Positions 22,815-33,272 are shown, counted from the stretch's first letter. The stretch is DNA of 64,000 nucleotides from Galdieria sulphuraria (GCF_000341285.1 NW_005178464.1:124001-188000); one strand, 5' to 3'. Translations and numbers: made by a program. Notes: generated by a model from the sequence alone, not told the origin.

Positions 22815-24479
22815 TTATTCCAATTCATTCTTACTAGTAGTTGTTTCTTCTGATGGAACATACAACTGCACATGATGGTTCGATGGTGAACTGGACTGCA
22901 ACAGTTCTTGTTCATTGTTATTTTCATCATCAATGACAGTTTGATGATAGGAAACTTGGGGAATGGATGATTCTTCTCGAAACGTCAACCATAGTAAAAG
23001 AACTTGAAGGAGTACGTAGAGAGGGACTCCCACAGCGATTTCAAAAAATCTACACAGTGAACAGGAGGAGTGAATACCATCTATCAACGAATCGAATACC
23101 AGCAAAGAGTTGAGACCAATGCACAGGCAGGCAGCCAACCATGCCATTGTATTGACCAAGAATGAATTCGCAAATTTGCCCATTTTGGTTACACTACCGG
23201 TGAATCGTATGACGGGAATAATAGCAAACGGTAATTGCAAAGATAGAACAACTTGTGAAAAGATGAGCAGCTGGTAGGAACCTTCATCTCCGAATAACAA
23301 AATAACGACGCAAGATGGAATGATTGCCAGTGATCTGGATAAAAGTCTTTGAAACAAAGGCGATACATGCATATCCAAGAATCCTTCCATCACAAACTGA
23401 CCTGCCAAAGTTCCACATAACGTGGAAGACTGACCAGCAGCAATCAAAGCTATACCAAAAAGAAGGGGAGCCAATTCTATTCCCCACAACTTGGAGTCGA
23501 TGGTGTGTAGTAGCTCATGGGCTTTTTGTAATGTGGTCACGTCGATTCCTCGCCTCCAAAAACTGGCCGCAGCAACAATTAAGATGGAACAGTTGATGAA
23601 TAACGCTGCGTTCAATGCTATCACGCTATCTACGAGATTATAAAAACACTGATTCCTCAATACAGCGATATGTCTATCTACAACTCGGTCTTGTACCAGT
23701 TTGGAATGTAAGAAGAGGTTATGAGGCATCACGGTTGCTCCTATCATCCCAATAGCGATATAGATGCTATCATGTCGAAGCCTTGGAATGAAACCCATCA
23801 ATATACCTGTGACAGAAGGTTTAGAAAATAAAAGCTCGAGAACAAAACATGAGGAAATAATGGCCAGAAAGATAAAGATAAGATATTCAAAACGACGCAT
23901 TCCATAGCTTTGCACAATCAGAAGAATGAATGTGTCTAACATGGTTATCAAGACGCCTACTAATAGAGGTATTCTGAATACCAAGTTGAGGCCGATAGCT
24001 GTACCGATAACTTCAGCCAAGTCAGTTGCGACTATGGCTAACTCAGCAAATAACCATAGTAAACGACAACACCACGTTGGGTACTCTAAGCGACACATTT
24101 CCGCCAAGTGTCTTTTAGTGACTATTCCCAGCCGTGAAGCGAGAGTTTGTAATAGTACACCCATCATATTGGATAGTGCTAAAACCCACAACAACTCATA
24201 ACCGAAGCGTGAACCCCCTTCTATATCAGTAGCCCAGTTTCCAGGGTCTAAATACCCAATGCTGACCAAAAAGGCAGGTCCTAGTTGTTTCAACAGTTTT
24301 CCAAACGAGAATTTCTTTACAGCTTCAGGATGGTTCAAGTTGGCACTTTGCCCTGAAAAAGGTTCTACCAGAGCTTCGGATAGACGAGCAGAACGCGGTG
24401 ATTCTGTTGTATACATATCGACGTTGGGAACTTGTTTCCTATCGACGGAAGGATATAAAAGTTCTATGCTTGGAGTCAT
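22815..24479 (-). CDS. NRAMP-family divalent metal transporter
   Basis: Proton-coupled Mn2+/Fe2+ transporter, 554 residues, single exon, with eleven to twelve TM helices. The metal-site motifs are present: SIGYLDPGNWATD in TM1 (Asp and Asn of the DPGN site) and IGATVMPHNLFLHS in TM6 (Ala and Met of the A-x-x-M site; MPH as in bacterial MntH and eukaryotic NRAMP). GQSSTLCGTLAGQFVMEGFL is the conserved transport signature. The N-terminal tail of 65 residues and the Ser/Gln-rich C-terminal tail are cytosolic. The ATG at 24479 is the first in frame. It could act at the plasma membrane or vacuole; in a metal-rich acidic habitat either is reasonable. Confidence 0.92.
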   Translation of the reverse strand: MTPSIELLYPSVDRKQVPNVDMYTTESPRSARLSEALVEPFSGQSANLNHPEAVKKFSFGKLLKQLGPAFLVSIGYLDPGNWATDIEGGSRFGYELLWVLALSNMMGVLLQTLASRLGIVTKRHLAEMCRLEYPTWCCRLLWLFAELAIVATDLAEVIGTAIGLNLVFRIPLLVGVLITMLDTFILLIVQSYGMRRFEYLIFIFLAIISSCFVLELLFSKPSVTGILMGFIPRLRHDSIYIAIGMIGATVMPHNLFLHSKLVQDRVVDRHIAVLRNQCFYNLVDSVIALNAALFINCSILIVAAASFWRRGIDVTTLQKAHELLHTIDSKLWGIELAPLLFGIALIAAGQSSTLCGTLAGQFVMEGFLDMHVSPLFQRLLSRSLAIIPSCVVILLFGDEGSYQLLIFSQVVLSLQLPFAIIPVIRFTGSVTKMGKFANSFLVNTMAWLAACLCIGLNSLLVFDSLIDGIHSSCSLCRFFEIAVGVPLYVLLQVLLLWLTFREESSIPQVSYHQTVIDDENNNEQELLQSSSPSNHHVQLYVPSEETTTSKNELE

Positions 24480-24800
24480 CTTTATGAAGACATCTATGAA
24501 TACTACGATTCCACACAATAGAAGATTCCACTTGAACCTCAAAATGTTTGGAAAATCTTTTCTTCGAACACTTTGGATTGTGGAGGAATCAAGCGACGTA
24601 TTTGCAACATTTTTGCAACTACGCTGTGAAGTTTCCTCTTGATTATTCTAAGCCGAGTGAAATAGACCAACTGTTTCATGTTAGAAACAATGCCCTTGAA
24701 TTCGGCTGTTGGTTGTCAAGTGACAATAACACCTTTCAATGGAAACAAGAATAACTTGTAAGTTACGCAAAAGTTCTATTATAAGATATCTCAATCTATT

Positions 24801-27432
24801 TCAACTCGTTGAACTTGATTGCCCACATTCTACGATATCTAAACGAGTCACCACTCCAGTCAATTTTCCACCATTCACCACATAAGCACACTTGGGCATT
24901 AACATAACAAACAGAAAATGGACTCGACCTAGTTGGGTATCTTCCGTAACCAAAAGAGGTGAAACGTCCTTTGGCACTTCCATATGAGATAGTGAAGATT
25001 CAGGTAAATAATTATGGCCTCCATTGGTGTTTTTCGTCTTCCATTGGGAATGATTTCTATTCGAAGAAACTGTGGAACTATTTTCAATGGAGTGCACAGA
25101 GTCTTCTTCCTCTTCCTCCTCTTCATCATATGCCATATTTCCACTGCTTGCAGGAAATTCTTCATTGTCTCCATAATCAACGTCCACTTTGGAAATCATG
25201 GAAGACTGTTGTGACTGCGTTGCAACCAACGTCAATAAAGTTCTTCGTTTGACAGCTCCAAGAAGATAGCCATCTTTGTTGACTACTGGAAAACAGGAAA
25301 ACTCTGGATATGCTTGTAAAATTTCTTGTAACATTCCTGCATTGGAATATTCTTGCACACTGATACATTCTCTTATCATGACTTGGGAAACTTTCATATC
25401 TGGAGTTCTGTCCTTTCGCATATAAGGCATATAGGGAATATTTTTCATGATAATTAGAGTATCATATAATGATCGATTAAAAATATTTCCTGTTACAAAG
25501 GCAAACAAAACAGCCACCAAAGTGGGAACCAAATGTCTCAACTATAAAAGTTCATAAGGATAACAGTTGCAGATACTCGTTTTCATTCATACCTGCCCGG
25601 TAACTTCAAATATAATTACTGCACAAGAGAGAGCTCTGGTTACTCCCGTTGTAAAGGATGCCGCTGCCACTACCGCATATCCACCAGGTACGATGATATC
25701 ACCAAAAATAAGTTTGAGCAATTCTCCATACAATCTTCCGAAACAAGAACCCAACAAGAAACCTATCCAGATAATATTGTTTGTCTGCAATGACGTAAAA
25801 GTAACAACCTAAAAACTCACTAGGAACAAATACACCGGCAGGAATAGGTAGGCCAACAGATACCACAACTAGCGGGAATTTCACTACGAGTAGTAAAAAC
25901 ACTTGCAATGGATTCAACACTCTCAACGTCTCTGGGGAAAATAATTCATTGATTGCCATTCTAGGATCTAACCTATTGTATGACAAAAAATGTATTGGCA
26001 TTCATATAGATATACACCAGAAATCAAGCCAATCCTACCGAAACAACTCCACAGGATATTGCAAAATGGCCGCAACTGAGGCAACGATACCAACGAGAAT
26101 ATATCGATTGGTCAGCGGTAACTTTTTCATTCGAATTCGATACACTTGATGAACACAGAATACAAAAAGTGAACCTGCACAACCTATAGAAAGTTCATAA
26201 TAGATTTTGCCATTCTCTAAAGTCTACTAACCCATCAAAATACCGAGAAGTGCAAATAGAACAAGTTCAGTGGGGTCAACCACTCCTACATCGAATGAAG
26301 TCTTTTGAAACGCTTCAACCAAGGGAGTATCATAAAGTAATTTGTATATCAAGGCACCAGAAACTGTTGCAGCTGTAGCTTTCCAAAATGTTCTCACAAT
26401 ATAAAAAGATGCTGTAGTTTCCAATGAATACAATACACCACCAACAGGAGCACCTGAATACCATAAAAGAAACATACCACAGAAGAAACATTATACATAC
26501 CAAAAGACGAGGCCAATCCAACTGCACAAGCAGCACCAATCATTTGGAGTCGTAATGATTTATCTCTTCGAATGAATCGGAAGAAAGGCAATCTACTCAG
26601 TTGATGAGATATGATGCAAGCAATATGTACATTAGGACCTTCCCATCCGACCGGAAGTCCGCCACCTTTTGAAATTCAACCTTCTAAGTATCGAGATGCT
26701 GCATGTTTATGGGTACTTACCGATAGCACAAATAAGACCAAGTGACTTGGCACCCAATACTCGAAGCTTTAAAGCGTTTTTGCTTCTATCATAGAAACCA
26801 GAAAGGATACTCTTCATTTGGGGTATACCGGAACCTTCTGCTTCCTTTCCTAAGGCTTGACATGCAAATGTTGAAAGCAAACAAAGAATCAAGGCAGTCA
26901 GAAAATAAAAGATAAAGCCAACAAAATAACCGCCAAAGTTATCCGATGATATCCATATACGAAAAACTTCCAGAACGTGAACGGACAGATCGACTAAAAA
27001 TATTACAGCAGCAGATAGAACACCGAGAATGACCAAGAACAATGTTAAGTGAGTAAAATAACGGAGAGGAGTAGGGACTCTGAAAATCCAACGAATTAGC
27101 CAACCAGAAAAGCGACGATAGACGGAAGGTGCTTCTCCTAATCAAGTTGACTTAGCAAACACAACTTTGAAACTTTTTCAGCTACCTGAAAAGCGTTCTT
27201 CAGGAACGGCTCCCTCTTGTTCCGCTTCTAAAAAATCAAAGTTGACTTCTCTTACTGCTTCGGACTTCTGACCAAACGCAGGTAAAGGCACGTTACTCAA
27301 CGACACTGTGTCATATCCTTGTAGGTTCAAAGAGTGGGAACCAGGTCTTTCTTGAAGTTCATCAAGGGGTACAGTTTCCAAGTTTTCTAAGTTCCTTTCT
27401 TTTCTTGAACTAACTTGCTTTGATTCATTCAT
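24801..27432 (-). CDS. ClC-family chloride channel/proton exchanger, eukaryotic type with CBS domains
   Basis: Spliced from about eight exons. Features in order: cytosolic N-terminal tail, first TM, GKEAEGSGIPQMKSILSG (the GSGIP anion-selectivity loop), GGLPVGWEGPNVH (the gating Glu is present, which predicts Cl-/H+ exchange or a Glu-gated channel), SSFGAPVGGVLYSLE, SVGLPIPAGVFVPS, and GDIIVPGGYAVVAAASFTTGVTRALSCAVIIFE. Two CBS segments follow, with an acidic EEEEEED loop between them (around 25110-25135). The end is CAYVVNGGKLTGVVTRLDI. It belongs to the plant/animal ClC-3..7-like branch, unlike the plastid-type ClC at 40.6-43.0 kb. Introns are about 45-60 nt. Confidence 0.9.
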
Positions 27433-27635
27433 GAAATCCAATCGGCATTTCTCACAAAGATTCTAATCATTTTATTCATTCGATGTAATGTAAATAATAC
27501 AACCCGTTTGTAATCATTCCCGAAATATATTCGCAAGTTTCAGTTATAAAGCAAACAACTAGACAGCTATCCATTATTACTGTACAAATAACACAATAGT
27601 CCAAATGTACCCATAACAAACAAAGCGTACAAGAA

Positions 27636-28805
27636 CTATTTCGAAAGCAGCTCACCACTTCCATTACATACGGCACAAAACATGATTCCAGAACCATAAC
27701 ATTTGATGCATTTTGAACTTCTAACTCCATACTTTCTCACACAAAACTCACATGCTTTGATTCCTCTACCTCCACAACTTTCACAAGTACTAGCATTCTT
27801 TTTAGTTGGATTTGCTTTGGAAGACAGCGGAGTTGCTGATGAACTAGTTGTATTGCTCGCTGTTGGAGGATTCATCGAGGGTGACGAGCTGTTGGGCCTT
27901 TCTATTTTTGGTTCCAGTTTCTGCGCAACAAAATCATCCACTAGAAAGCCTTCATCAAGTTCCAAACCATCCATATCTCGAGAAACTTGACGAAGTCGTT
28001 TCTTTACTGATTTCTGGATCATCTTTAGTTTTCTTTTCTTCCCTTCATCCAAATAAGTCCACGAAGACTCCCCTATTAGTTCAAGTCCTTCTTTATCCAT
28101 TTCTAAATGGAGTGCGTCACGAACTTGTTGATATTTTTCGTGCAACATTGTCTTATGAACCTGCACCGGGTTCTTATTTTCCTCGTCGGAAGGCTGTTTT
28201 TCTGAAGTACTTCCGTTCCTTCCGTTTTCAAGTTTACATTTTCGCAACGAAAGTGATATTTTTAGTCTTGTTTGTGCACTCATTCTTCTTCCATACATAG
28301 GGTTGAGTGGACCCTGCATTCGCTGACTAATGGCGATGCGATGCGAAGGCGTAAATTGTTTCCCTTTCATTGCTTCAGATATCTTCTTCTTAGTTTCAGA
28401 AGAAAGCGAGCGTCCTTTCAAGCTCTGGCTGATTTTCTTTTTGGTTTGAACGGAATGGGGTTTTCTCCTTTTTTTACCTCCAGCTATAGGTGATGGACTT
28501 GAAAGGTCCAAGTTGGAAGGTGAGGAGGATGTTTCTTCCAAGTTTTTAGTTTCGTTAAGACTCTTGAAGAAACTTTTTGCGTCATGCAGCTCTCCTTGCG
28601 TAGCACCTTGCTTCCTAGTTGGTTTCCTTGCAACAAGTAGAACAGGATAAAAGCGGCATATTTTCAAGGAACTCTTGCCATAAATACTCTTATAGAAACG
28701 AGCTGGAGAAGAGAACCAGTGGCAGCATCGCTTACAAGGCAAAAGACATTTCCCAAGTTGGACTTGTGTTGTAGTTGATATAAAAGGCATCGTTCGTCTT
28801 CTCAT
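27636..28805 (-). CDS. NUMOD3-repeat protein with DnaJ-type zinc motif, probably organellar
   Basis: Single exon, 389 residues. After a targeting-like N-terminus come three NUMOD3-type repeats at about residues 115-185: SVQTKKKISQSLKGRSLSSE, TKKKISEAMKGKQFTPSHRI and GRRMSAQTRLKISLSLRKCK. A Lys/Glu-rich helical region and a Ser/Thr/Pro linker follow. The C-terminal zinc motif is of the DnaJ central-domain type (CESCGGRGIKACEFC, then CIKCYGSGIMFCAVCNGSG), giving four CxxC pairs. NUMOD3 is a DNA-binding module best known from homing endonucleases; no nuclease domain is present here. Plant plastid proteins with NUMOD3 exist, so a domesticated organelle nucleic-acid-binding role is likely but unproven. 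Confidence 0.7.
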   Translation of the reverse strand: MRRRTMPFISTTTQVQLGKCLLPCKRCCHWFSSPARFYKSIYGKSSLKICRFYPVLLVARKPTRKQGATQGELHDAKSFFKSLNETKNLEETSSSPSNLDLSSPSPIAGGKKRRKPHSVQTKKKISQSLKGRSLSSETKKKISEAMKGKQFTPSHRIAISQRMQGPLNPMYGRRMSAQTRLKISLSLRKCKLENGRNGSTSEKQPSDEENKNPVQVHKTMLHEKYQQVRDALHLEMDKEGLELIGESSWTYLDEGKKRKLKMIQKSVKKRLRQVSRDMDGLELDEGFLVDDFVAQKLEPKIERPNSSSPSMNPPTASNTTSSSATPLSSKANPTKKNASTCESCGGRGIKACEFCVRKYGVRSSKCIKCYGSGIMFCAVCNGSGELLSK

Positions 28806-29278
28806 ACTGTCAGTCTTCGTTTCACGATAGAAAAATAAGAAATCTTAGGCGCCATTCAACGAATGATTATATTGAATTGTTGGGATAAACGGGAACAGAA
28901 GGGCCAAAGCGTCGCTGAGTTGTGTATTTCCATGTTGAGTTTCAACTTGTGGTTTGGGAAGGTTCCTCTAAATGAACATTTTGGGAAGTTATGATTGTAG
29001 TTTCTTAAAGAGAGGAAAAAACTATTGGCAATAGTGGTAAGTATCGTCCTATTTATACCGTTCTACTCTTTTATGATGAGAAACCTTGCAATCACGACGG
29101 TCATATGAAGTCTATTGTGATTAGTTATAGCAAGTCTGGACCTCTGAGAAGTGTTGGAAGTGGTGTAACTTTTGTATGTCTTTTTATCTCAATTTGCAAC
29201 TAGTTTGCTTGATAGTTGGAGTTTTGTATATATAGAGTAATGAAAATGTTTGTTTAGATATAAAGTTTTGGGGAGGAA
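28806..29278. other. Divergent intergenic/5' leader with snoRNA-bearing intron
   Basis: 473 bp between the NUMOD3 and TrmL-like ATGs. A candidate 5' UTR intron begins GTAAGT at 29037 and ends CTAG at 29203 (167 nt, much longer than other introns here). It contains the C/D snoRNA listed separately. Confidence 0.45.
29065..29154 (+). ncRNA. C/D box snoRNA, intron-encoded, predicted to target 18S rRNA
   Basis: Box C ATGATGA is at 29073-29079, a C'-like box GTGATTA at 29117-29123, and box D CTGA at 29144-29147. The flanks ACTCTT (29065-29070) and AAGTGT (29149-29154) can pair except at one position, giving the terminal stem. Directly upstream of box D, GTCTGGACCT (29134-29143) is fully complementary to AGGTCCAGAC, a sequence I recall as conserved in eukaryotic 18S rRNA shortly upstream of AGGATTGACAG. 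By the D+5 rule the methylated residue would be the C in GGTC. The corresponding human region carries Cm1272 guided by SNORD66 (from memory). A D' box is not clear. It sits in a likely 5' UTR intron. Confidence 0.7.
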
Positions 29279-30088
29279 ATGTTGGGCTTTTGTCACAATG
29301 CATTATGTTGTTCACCATTGAACTGCACAGCAACTAAAAAGTGTCCGTTTATGTATAAGAAACTGGCACCATGGAAGAAAAGGAGAAGGTTGCTATGGAA
29401 ACCACTACCTGAAGTTGAGGCAAACAGTTGTGAATATGGTTTGATTGTTCCAACTGTTGGGTGTGATTTATCACTACAACAGGAGGAAATAAGATTATAC
29501 GAAGAAAAATGGGTTATTCAAAAGGACTCGATCAATGTAGTTTTGTTCCAACCCAAAATACCAGGAAATACAGGTACATCGTGGTTGCCTTGACTGCAAC
29601 GAATTGAGAATAGTGTTAGGAAATATTGGTAGAACTTGTTTGGCGTTTGGAGCGAAGCTTCACCTGATTGGTCCTTTGGGGTTTTCTATAGATGAACACG
29701 CAGTGAGAAGAGCAGGACTTGATTATTGGAAATACGTCGATTGGAAATACAGTTCTTGTTGGGAAGATTTTGAAAAGGTTGCTGACCTCCATTCTTTTTA
29801 CACAAGTATTTCTGATTGAAATATTGATAGGGTGTTCCAGAGAATAGTCATATTTACTTTATTACCACACAAGGAACGGTGTCTCTTGAAAGAGTGACTT
29901 TTAAGACAACTGGTCCTGTATTCCTTATCTTTGGTAGTGAAACGGAGGGCTTCCAACAGTTACCTATCAAAGCTTTGGATAAAGGTACTTCGGTGTACAT
30001 CCCAATGCAGAACAAACATATTGTCCGTTCACATAACTTGTCCAATGCCGTAGCTATCGCCTTGTGGGAGTTGCATAAACTTGAATAA
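29279..30088 (+). CDS. TrmL/SpoU-type tRNA (cytidine34-2'-O)-methyltransferase
   Basis: SPOUT-fold methyltransferase. After a leader of about 80 residues, the core reads VVLFQPKIPGNTG joined across an intron to NIGRTCLAFGAKLHLI, then GFSIDEHAVRRAGLDYWKYV. After a second intron it reads GVPENSHIYFITTQG, PVFLIFGSETEGF and the SAM-knot end SVYIPM..KHIVRSHNLSNAVAIALWE. These are the TrmL/TrmH signature blocks. The second intron is 53 nt with a GTTGCT donor (about 29779-29831); the nearer GTATTT would leave a 25-nt intron and break the frame. The enzyme methylates the wobble base of some tRNA-Leu in bacteria; here the leader suggests an organelle. An rRNA-methylation guide RNA lies in its 5' leader. 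Confidence 0.85.
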
Positions 30089-30206
30089 ACTGCAAAAATT
30101 CTTTTGGTCAAGGCATATCGAAATCCCATTATTAATTGGTTACCGTCGCGGTGGGTGAGTTGTGACACTCCACTGTGTGTGTAGTTTTACTGAGTTGACC
30201 CCCCAA

Positions 30207-30410
30207 ATGGTAAGGTTCACTGTAATAGCTGTGACATAACACTGATTCCTTGAATAGCCATCACATAAGACGTTTCGAATCAAGAAAAAGTTAGCCAAGA
30301 AAGCTAGACAAAATAGACCAGTTCCTTACTGGTTTCGAATGAAATCGGATACCAAGATTCGTTACAACGCAAAGAGAAGACACTGGAGAAGAACCAAATT
30401 AGGCTTCTAA
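30207..30410 (+). CDS. RPL39: Ribosomal protein eL39 (60S)
   Basis: A 51-residue ribosomal protein lining the peptide exit tunnel. The ATG (30207-30209) is immediately followed by an intron (30210-30257, GTAAGG to GAATAG, 48 nt). Exon 2 reads [20 protein letters not shown], then [20 protein letters not shown], then [10 protein letters not shown] and TAA. Length and sequence match eL39 across its whole extent. The first exon contributes only the initiator codon. The gene is too short to show as a long open frame. Confidence 0.95.
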
Positions 30411-30642
30411 TTTGCCCCGACAGATTGTTTGAAAACGAGTGAAAGTATATTCGATAAACAAGTTGTTGTTGTTGTTGTTGGGATTTCGTCGTGTATACGG
30501 AGAAGCGCAGAGTAGTCTTCTTCTTCAAACTTGATGACGCTTTTCACATTTCTGAAATCCATTCTAAGTCAAGAAATTTATTCCTTGTTTGATACTGTTG
30601 AATATTCACTTCTGAAAGGCTAACAAACACTCGCTGACAAAA

Positions 30643-31135
30643 CTAGGAGAGGTACTTCCGAATCAAAAAAGCCATCACCACAAGAACACCGGGAATAAGC
30701 AGTTTCTTCCACAGAGGTACTTCCGGTTGACTAGCTGAGTGGATTGGTTTGACTCCTTCTCTCTCAGCCTGTGCAAGCTCTTCTTTCGTTTCTTTCCGAA
30801 CCACTCCAACCAAGTATTTTTCTCGTAGTTCCCTAGCTTCATCTGAGTGACCCACGTCTTCAAACTCTCTAGTAGCATCACGCCCTAAAAAACAGCAGTG
30901 AGTAGTAACAAAATTACAGTAAGAAACACATACCTGCAACTTCAAGCAACACTTCTTCTCCACCAGGATGCTCGTCGAGAAATTGAGTTACGTCATAAAT
31001 TTTTCCATCAATTACAATCCAAGCGTCCTTTTTGGTGTTGTGCTTTGCAACCTAAGAAGCAGGTATTTCAATGATAACCAATACCAAATAACTTTCACAT
31101 ACTTCAACAAGTGGATGTTGCTTCAAATGATCCAT
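30643..31135 (-). CDS. Cytochrome b5, tail-anchored
   Basis: ER (or outer mitochondrial) membrane electron carrier for desaturases and other oxygenases. Three exons: [11 protein letters not shown] joined to [20 protein letters not shown], then [20 protein letters not shown] with the first heme His in HPGG, then [20 protein letters not shown] with the second heme His in GHS. A charged linker and a C-terminal TM anchor ([18 protein letters not shown]) follow. Introns are GTATGT near 31095 and one near 30886-30935, both about 50 nt. Length is about 130 residues, normal for the family. Confidence 0.93.
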
Positions 31136-31246
31136 TTCCAATGTCAAACCACAACAATATGAAACGGGCGATGGCCCAATTGGCTCAAATCACAATGAAT
31201 GGATAAAGGAACGAATGCACATTTTATTAAGCAACTCCAGAAAAAC

Positions 31247-32224
31247 TCACATGTCCCGAAATTCGATTCGACGAGACTTGTAAAGAGACCAACGAAGTCG
31301 TTTGGAATATAATGCAAACAAGAATAACACTGAAAGAGTAAATAAAGCTTGGACTCCCATCTTCTTCCTTTCGTCTTGATGCGGGTCAGAAGCCCAAGCC
31401 AAGAAAGTCACTACATCTTTTGCCATTTGCGAAGTAGTTGCTGGAGTTCCATCATCAAACTCAACTGCTCCATCATATAAAGCTCTAGCCATTGCAATTT
31501 GTCCTCCAGTAAAATAAGGGTTATAGTTAAGGCCTTCTCGAATATTGACTCCCTCTGGAGGATCTCTATAACCTGTAAGTAATGCAAAGATATAGTCTTC
31601 TCCATGATGACGGGCTTTCACAATATAACTTAGATCAGGGGGTAAAGCACCACTGTTTGCATATCTTGCTGCTTCATCGTTAGGATAAGGAGCTGGAAAG
31701 TGATCGGATAGCCTTCCTGGTCTAGTGAACATCTCACCTTCCTCGTTTGGGCCATCTTCCACTTCTTCCTCTTCTGCCATTGCCTTTGCTTCTTCTTCAG
31801 TATAAGCAACTCCAATCAAGTTACGATAGGCAATACTTTCCATACTATGACAAGAAGCACAGACGTTCTTATAGACTTGATGGCCTCTACGAATGGCGGC
31901 AGCGTCAAAAGAGGATAACGGACCTGAATGATTCCAAGGATATTTCGGTGGCTCTAAAGTTTCATCGTCTGCTTTCAAAATAGGACAAGTCATATAGATG
32001 GTGGCAAAAACAGCGGCTGCTATACTAGGAAACGAGGAAAAGGAGTGGGATTGACGACTTCCGGATGACCCCTGTTCCTGTTGAGAAGAAGAAAGTGCCA
32101 AAAGTGACCTTTGAAGAGTACTTGTCTGAGACCCTAACCTTGATTGATTGGGAATCCTACTCGTTGTTCTTATATAAAGTTGATGGATAAGACCCCATGT
32201 CGGTCTCCAATAGGCAGTTTTCAT
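31247..32224 (-). CDS. CYC1: Cytochrome c1, mitochondrial complex III
   Basis: Heme-bearing subunit of the bc1 complex. Single exon, 325 residues. A bipartite targeting region (Arg-rich, then the hydrophobic [13 protein letters not shown]) leads to the mature part with the heme site [16 protein letters not shown]. An acidic insert ([14 protein letters not shown]), the [24 protein letters not shown] block and the heme Met ligand region [13 protein letters not shown] follow. The C-terminal membrane anchor is [23 protein letters not shown]. The ATG at 32224 is first in frame; the upstream extension begins with TTG. Confidence 0.95.
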   Translation of the reverse strand: MKTAYWRPTWGLIHQLYIRTTSRIPNQSRLGSQTSTLQRSLLALSSSQQEQGSSGSRQSHSFSSFPSIAAAVFATIYMTCPILKADDETLEPPKYPWNHSGPLSSFDAAAIRRGHQVYKNVCASCHSMESIAYRNLIGVAYTEEEAKAMAEEEEVEDGPNEEGEMFTRPGRLSDHFPAPYPNDEAARYANSGALPPDLSYIVKARHHGEDYIFALLTGYRDPPEGVNIREGLNYNPYFTGGQIAMARALYDGAVEFDDGTPATTSQMAKDVVTFLAWASDPHQDERKKMGVQALFTLSVLFLFALYSKRLRWSLYKSRRIEFRDM

Positions 32225-32336
32225 TGTCCACCCAAATTCACAAAATGAAATTTTCAATAGAAAAATGTATTACTTTTGATGGTTCAGTTTTCACATCCAT
32301 TTACTTGAAACCCTCTGTTTCCCACAAGATATTGTA

Positions 32337-33272
32337 TCATTTTCTGGTCAAAGGATCCAATAGTAACCCAACTACAAAAAGTATTATGACTAAACCAGAA
32401 AGTATGATAACCGCTAACTTTTGACGTTGTTTGTCTTCATTGCTACTGATTTCAACTAGTGTTTGACAAAGATCGTTGGTTTCACCTTGTGCGTTGACAT
32501 CAGAAATACGATAAATCCAAGTACCAGGAGAAGCAGAAGAATCAATAAATGAATAGTTTCCGCCTGATGAACCTTTACTTTTCAAGCTAGGATCGGTCTT
32601 GTAATCAGCGATAACCTGAAAGTCTTCGGTACCACCTCTTCTACGTTGAACCACAAAGCCAATATTATTTTCTTCCTTGTCTGTACTCCAAACGAGTTCA
32701 ACTTCATCTCCCAAAATCCTGGCCTTAAGACCCACTCCTGCAATTTCTTGTAACTGAGGATCTGCTGCTAGTCTTCCTGAAGCACTGGGCTTCTTTCTCG
32801 ATGTTAAAGGTCTGGGATCCTCCATCACTTTTCCAATTAACCAAGGAGCATAAGGGGTACCATCTGCTCGATACAATGATTTGGCACCACCAACTTTAAG
32901 ACCATCATCTTTTTGAGGTTGTGGTTTCAAACCCAGTTGTTCCATATCCCGGTAATACCCGGGATAAGGTTCCTTTTCTGACAAGCTATTTGCTTCTTCT
33001 ATTGAGATAGACTGAGTTTCAGAAAATTCTTGTGACTCTTGCCGTTGGCCAATATCTTGTTGAGAAAATTCACTCTTGTCTTGACAAACCACCCAAAGAC
33101 GAACAACCTTCACAGGATAAACTTGTTGAATACAAGGAAAGACGCGAAACGAATGCTTCAACGTTTGCTTTTCACGACCAAAACAACAAGTCTTCCTTGA
33201 TGGTGAGGAAATGAGATAAAATGTTCGTATCAGCGGTTGTTGCAAGAATCCCATCCCAAAGCAAACCATCAT
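32337..33272 (-). CDS. Conserved-looking single-TM protein with a fibronectin III-like domain (unknown, probably plastid)
   Basis: Single exon, 311 residues. N-terminal region Ser/Arg/Cys-rich as in transit peptides, then a conserved-looking stretch EPYPGYYRDMEQLGLKPQPQ...YAPWLIGKVMEDPRPL. A beta-sandwich resembling FNIII follows (GLKARILGDEVELVWSTDKEENNIGFVVQRRRGG, YSFIDSSASPGTWIYRISDVNAQG), and a C-terminal TM (LAVIILSGLVIILFVVGLLL). The WSTDKEENNIGFVVQR pattern (a Trp strand followed by a repeated strand about a personal reference) is typical of FNIII modules in bacterial and plastid proteins. No named family recognised. Confidence 0.55.
   Translation of the reverse strand: MMVCFGMGFLQQPLIRTFYLISSPSRKTCCFGREKQTLKHSFRVFPCIQQVYPVKVVRLWVVCQDKSEFSQQDIGQRQESQEFSETQSISIEEANSLSEKEPYPGYYRDMEQLGLKPQPQKDDGLKVGGAKSLYRADGTPYAPWLIGKVMEDPRPLTSRKKPSASGRLAADPQLQEIAGVGLKARILGDEVELVWSTDKEENNIGFVVQRRRGGTEDFQVIADYKTDPSLKSKGSSGGNYSFIDSSASPGTWIYRISDVNAQGETNDLCQTLVEISSNEDKQRQKLAVIILSGLVIILFVVGLLLDPLTRK

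Noticed and set aside
28806-29278. A second snoRNA near the first
   Set aside because: I looked for additional C/D box pairs on both strands and found none with correct spacing.
29804-29830. 25-nt intron in the TrmL-like gene
   Set aside because: Too short and breaks the frame; the GTTGCT donor upstream gives a 53-nt intron and restores the family sequence.
30460-30481. GTT repeat near 30.46 kb as an unusual element
   Set aside because: A short trinucleotide run between the convergent eL39 and cytochrome b5 genes; ordinary microsatellite.
30515-30575. TGATGA followed by CTGA near 30.53 kb as a snoRNA
   Set aside because: Boxes are about 20-25 nt apart with no stem; too short.
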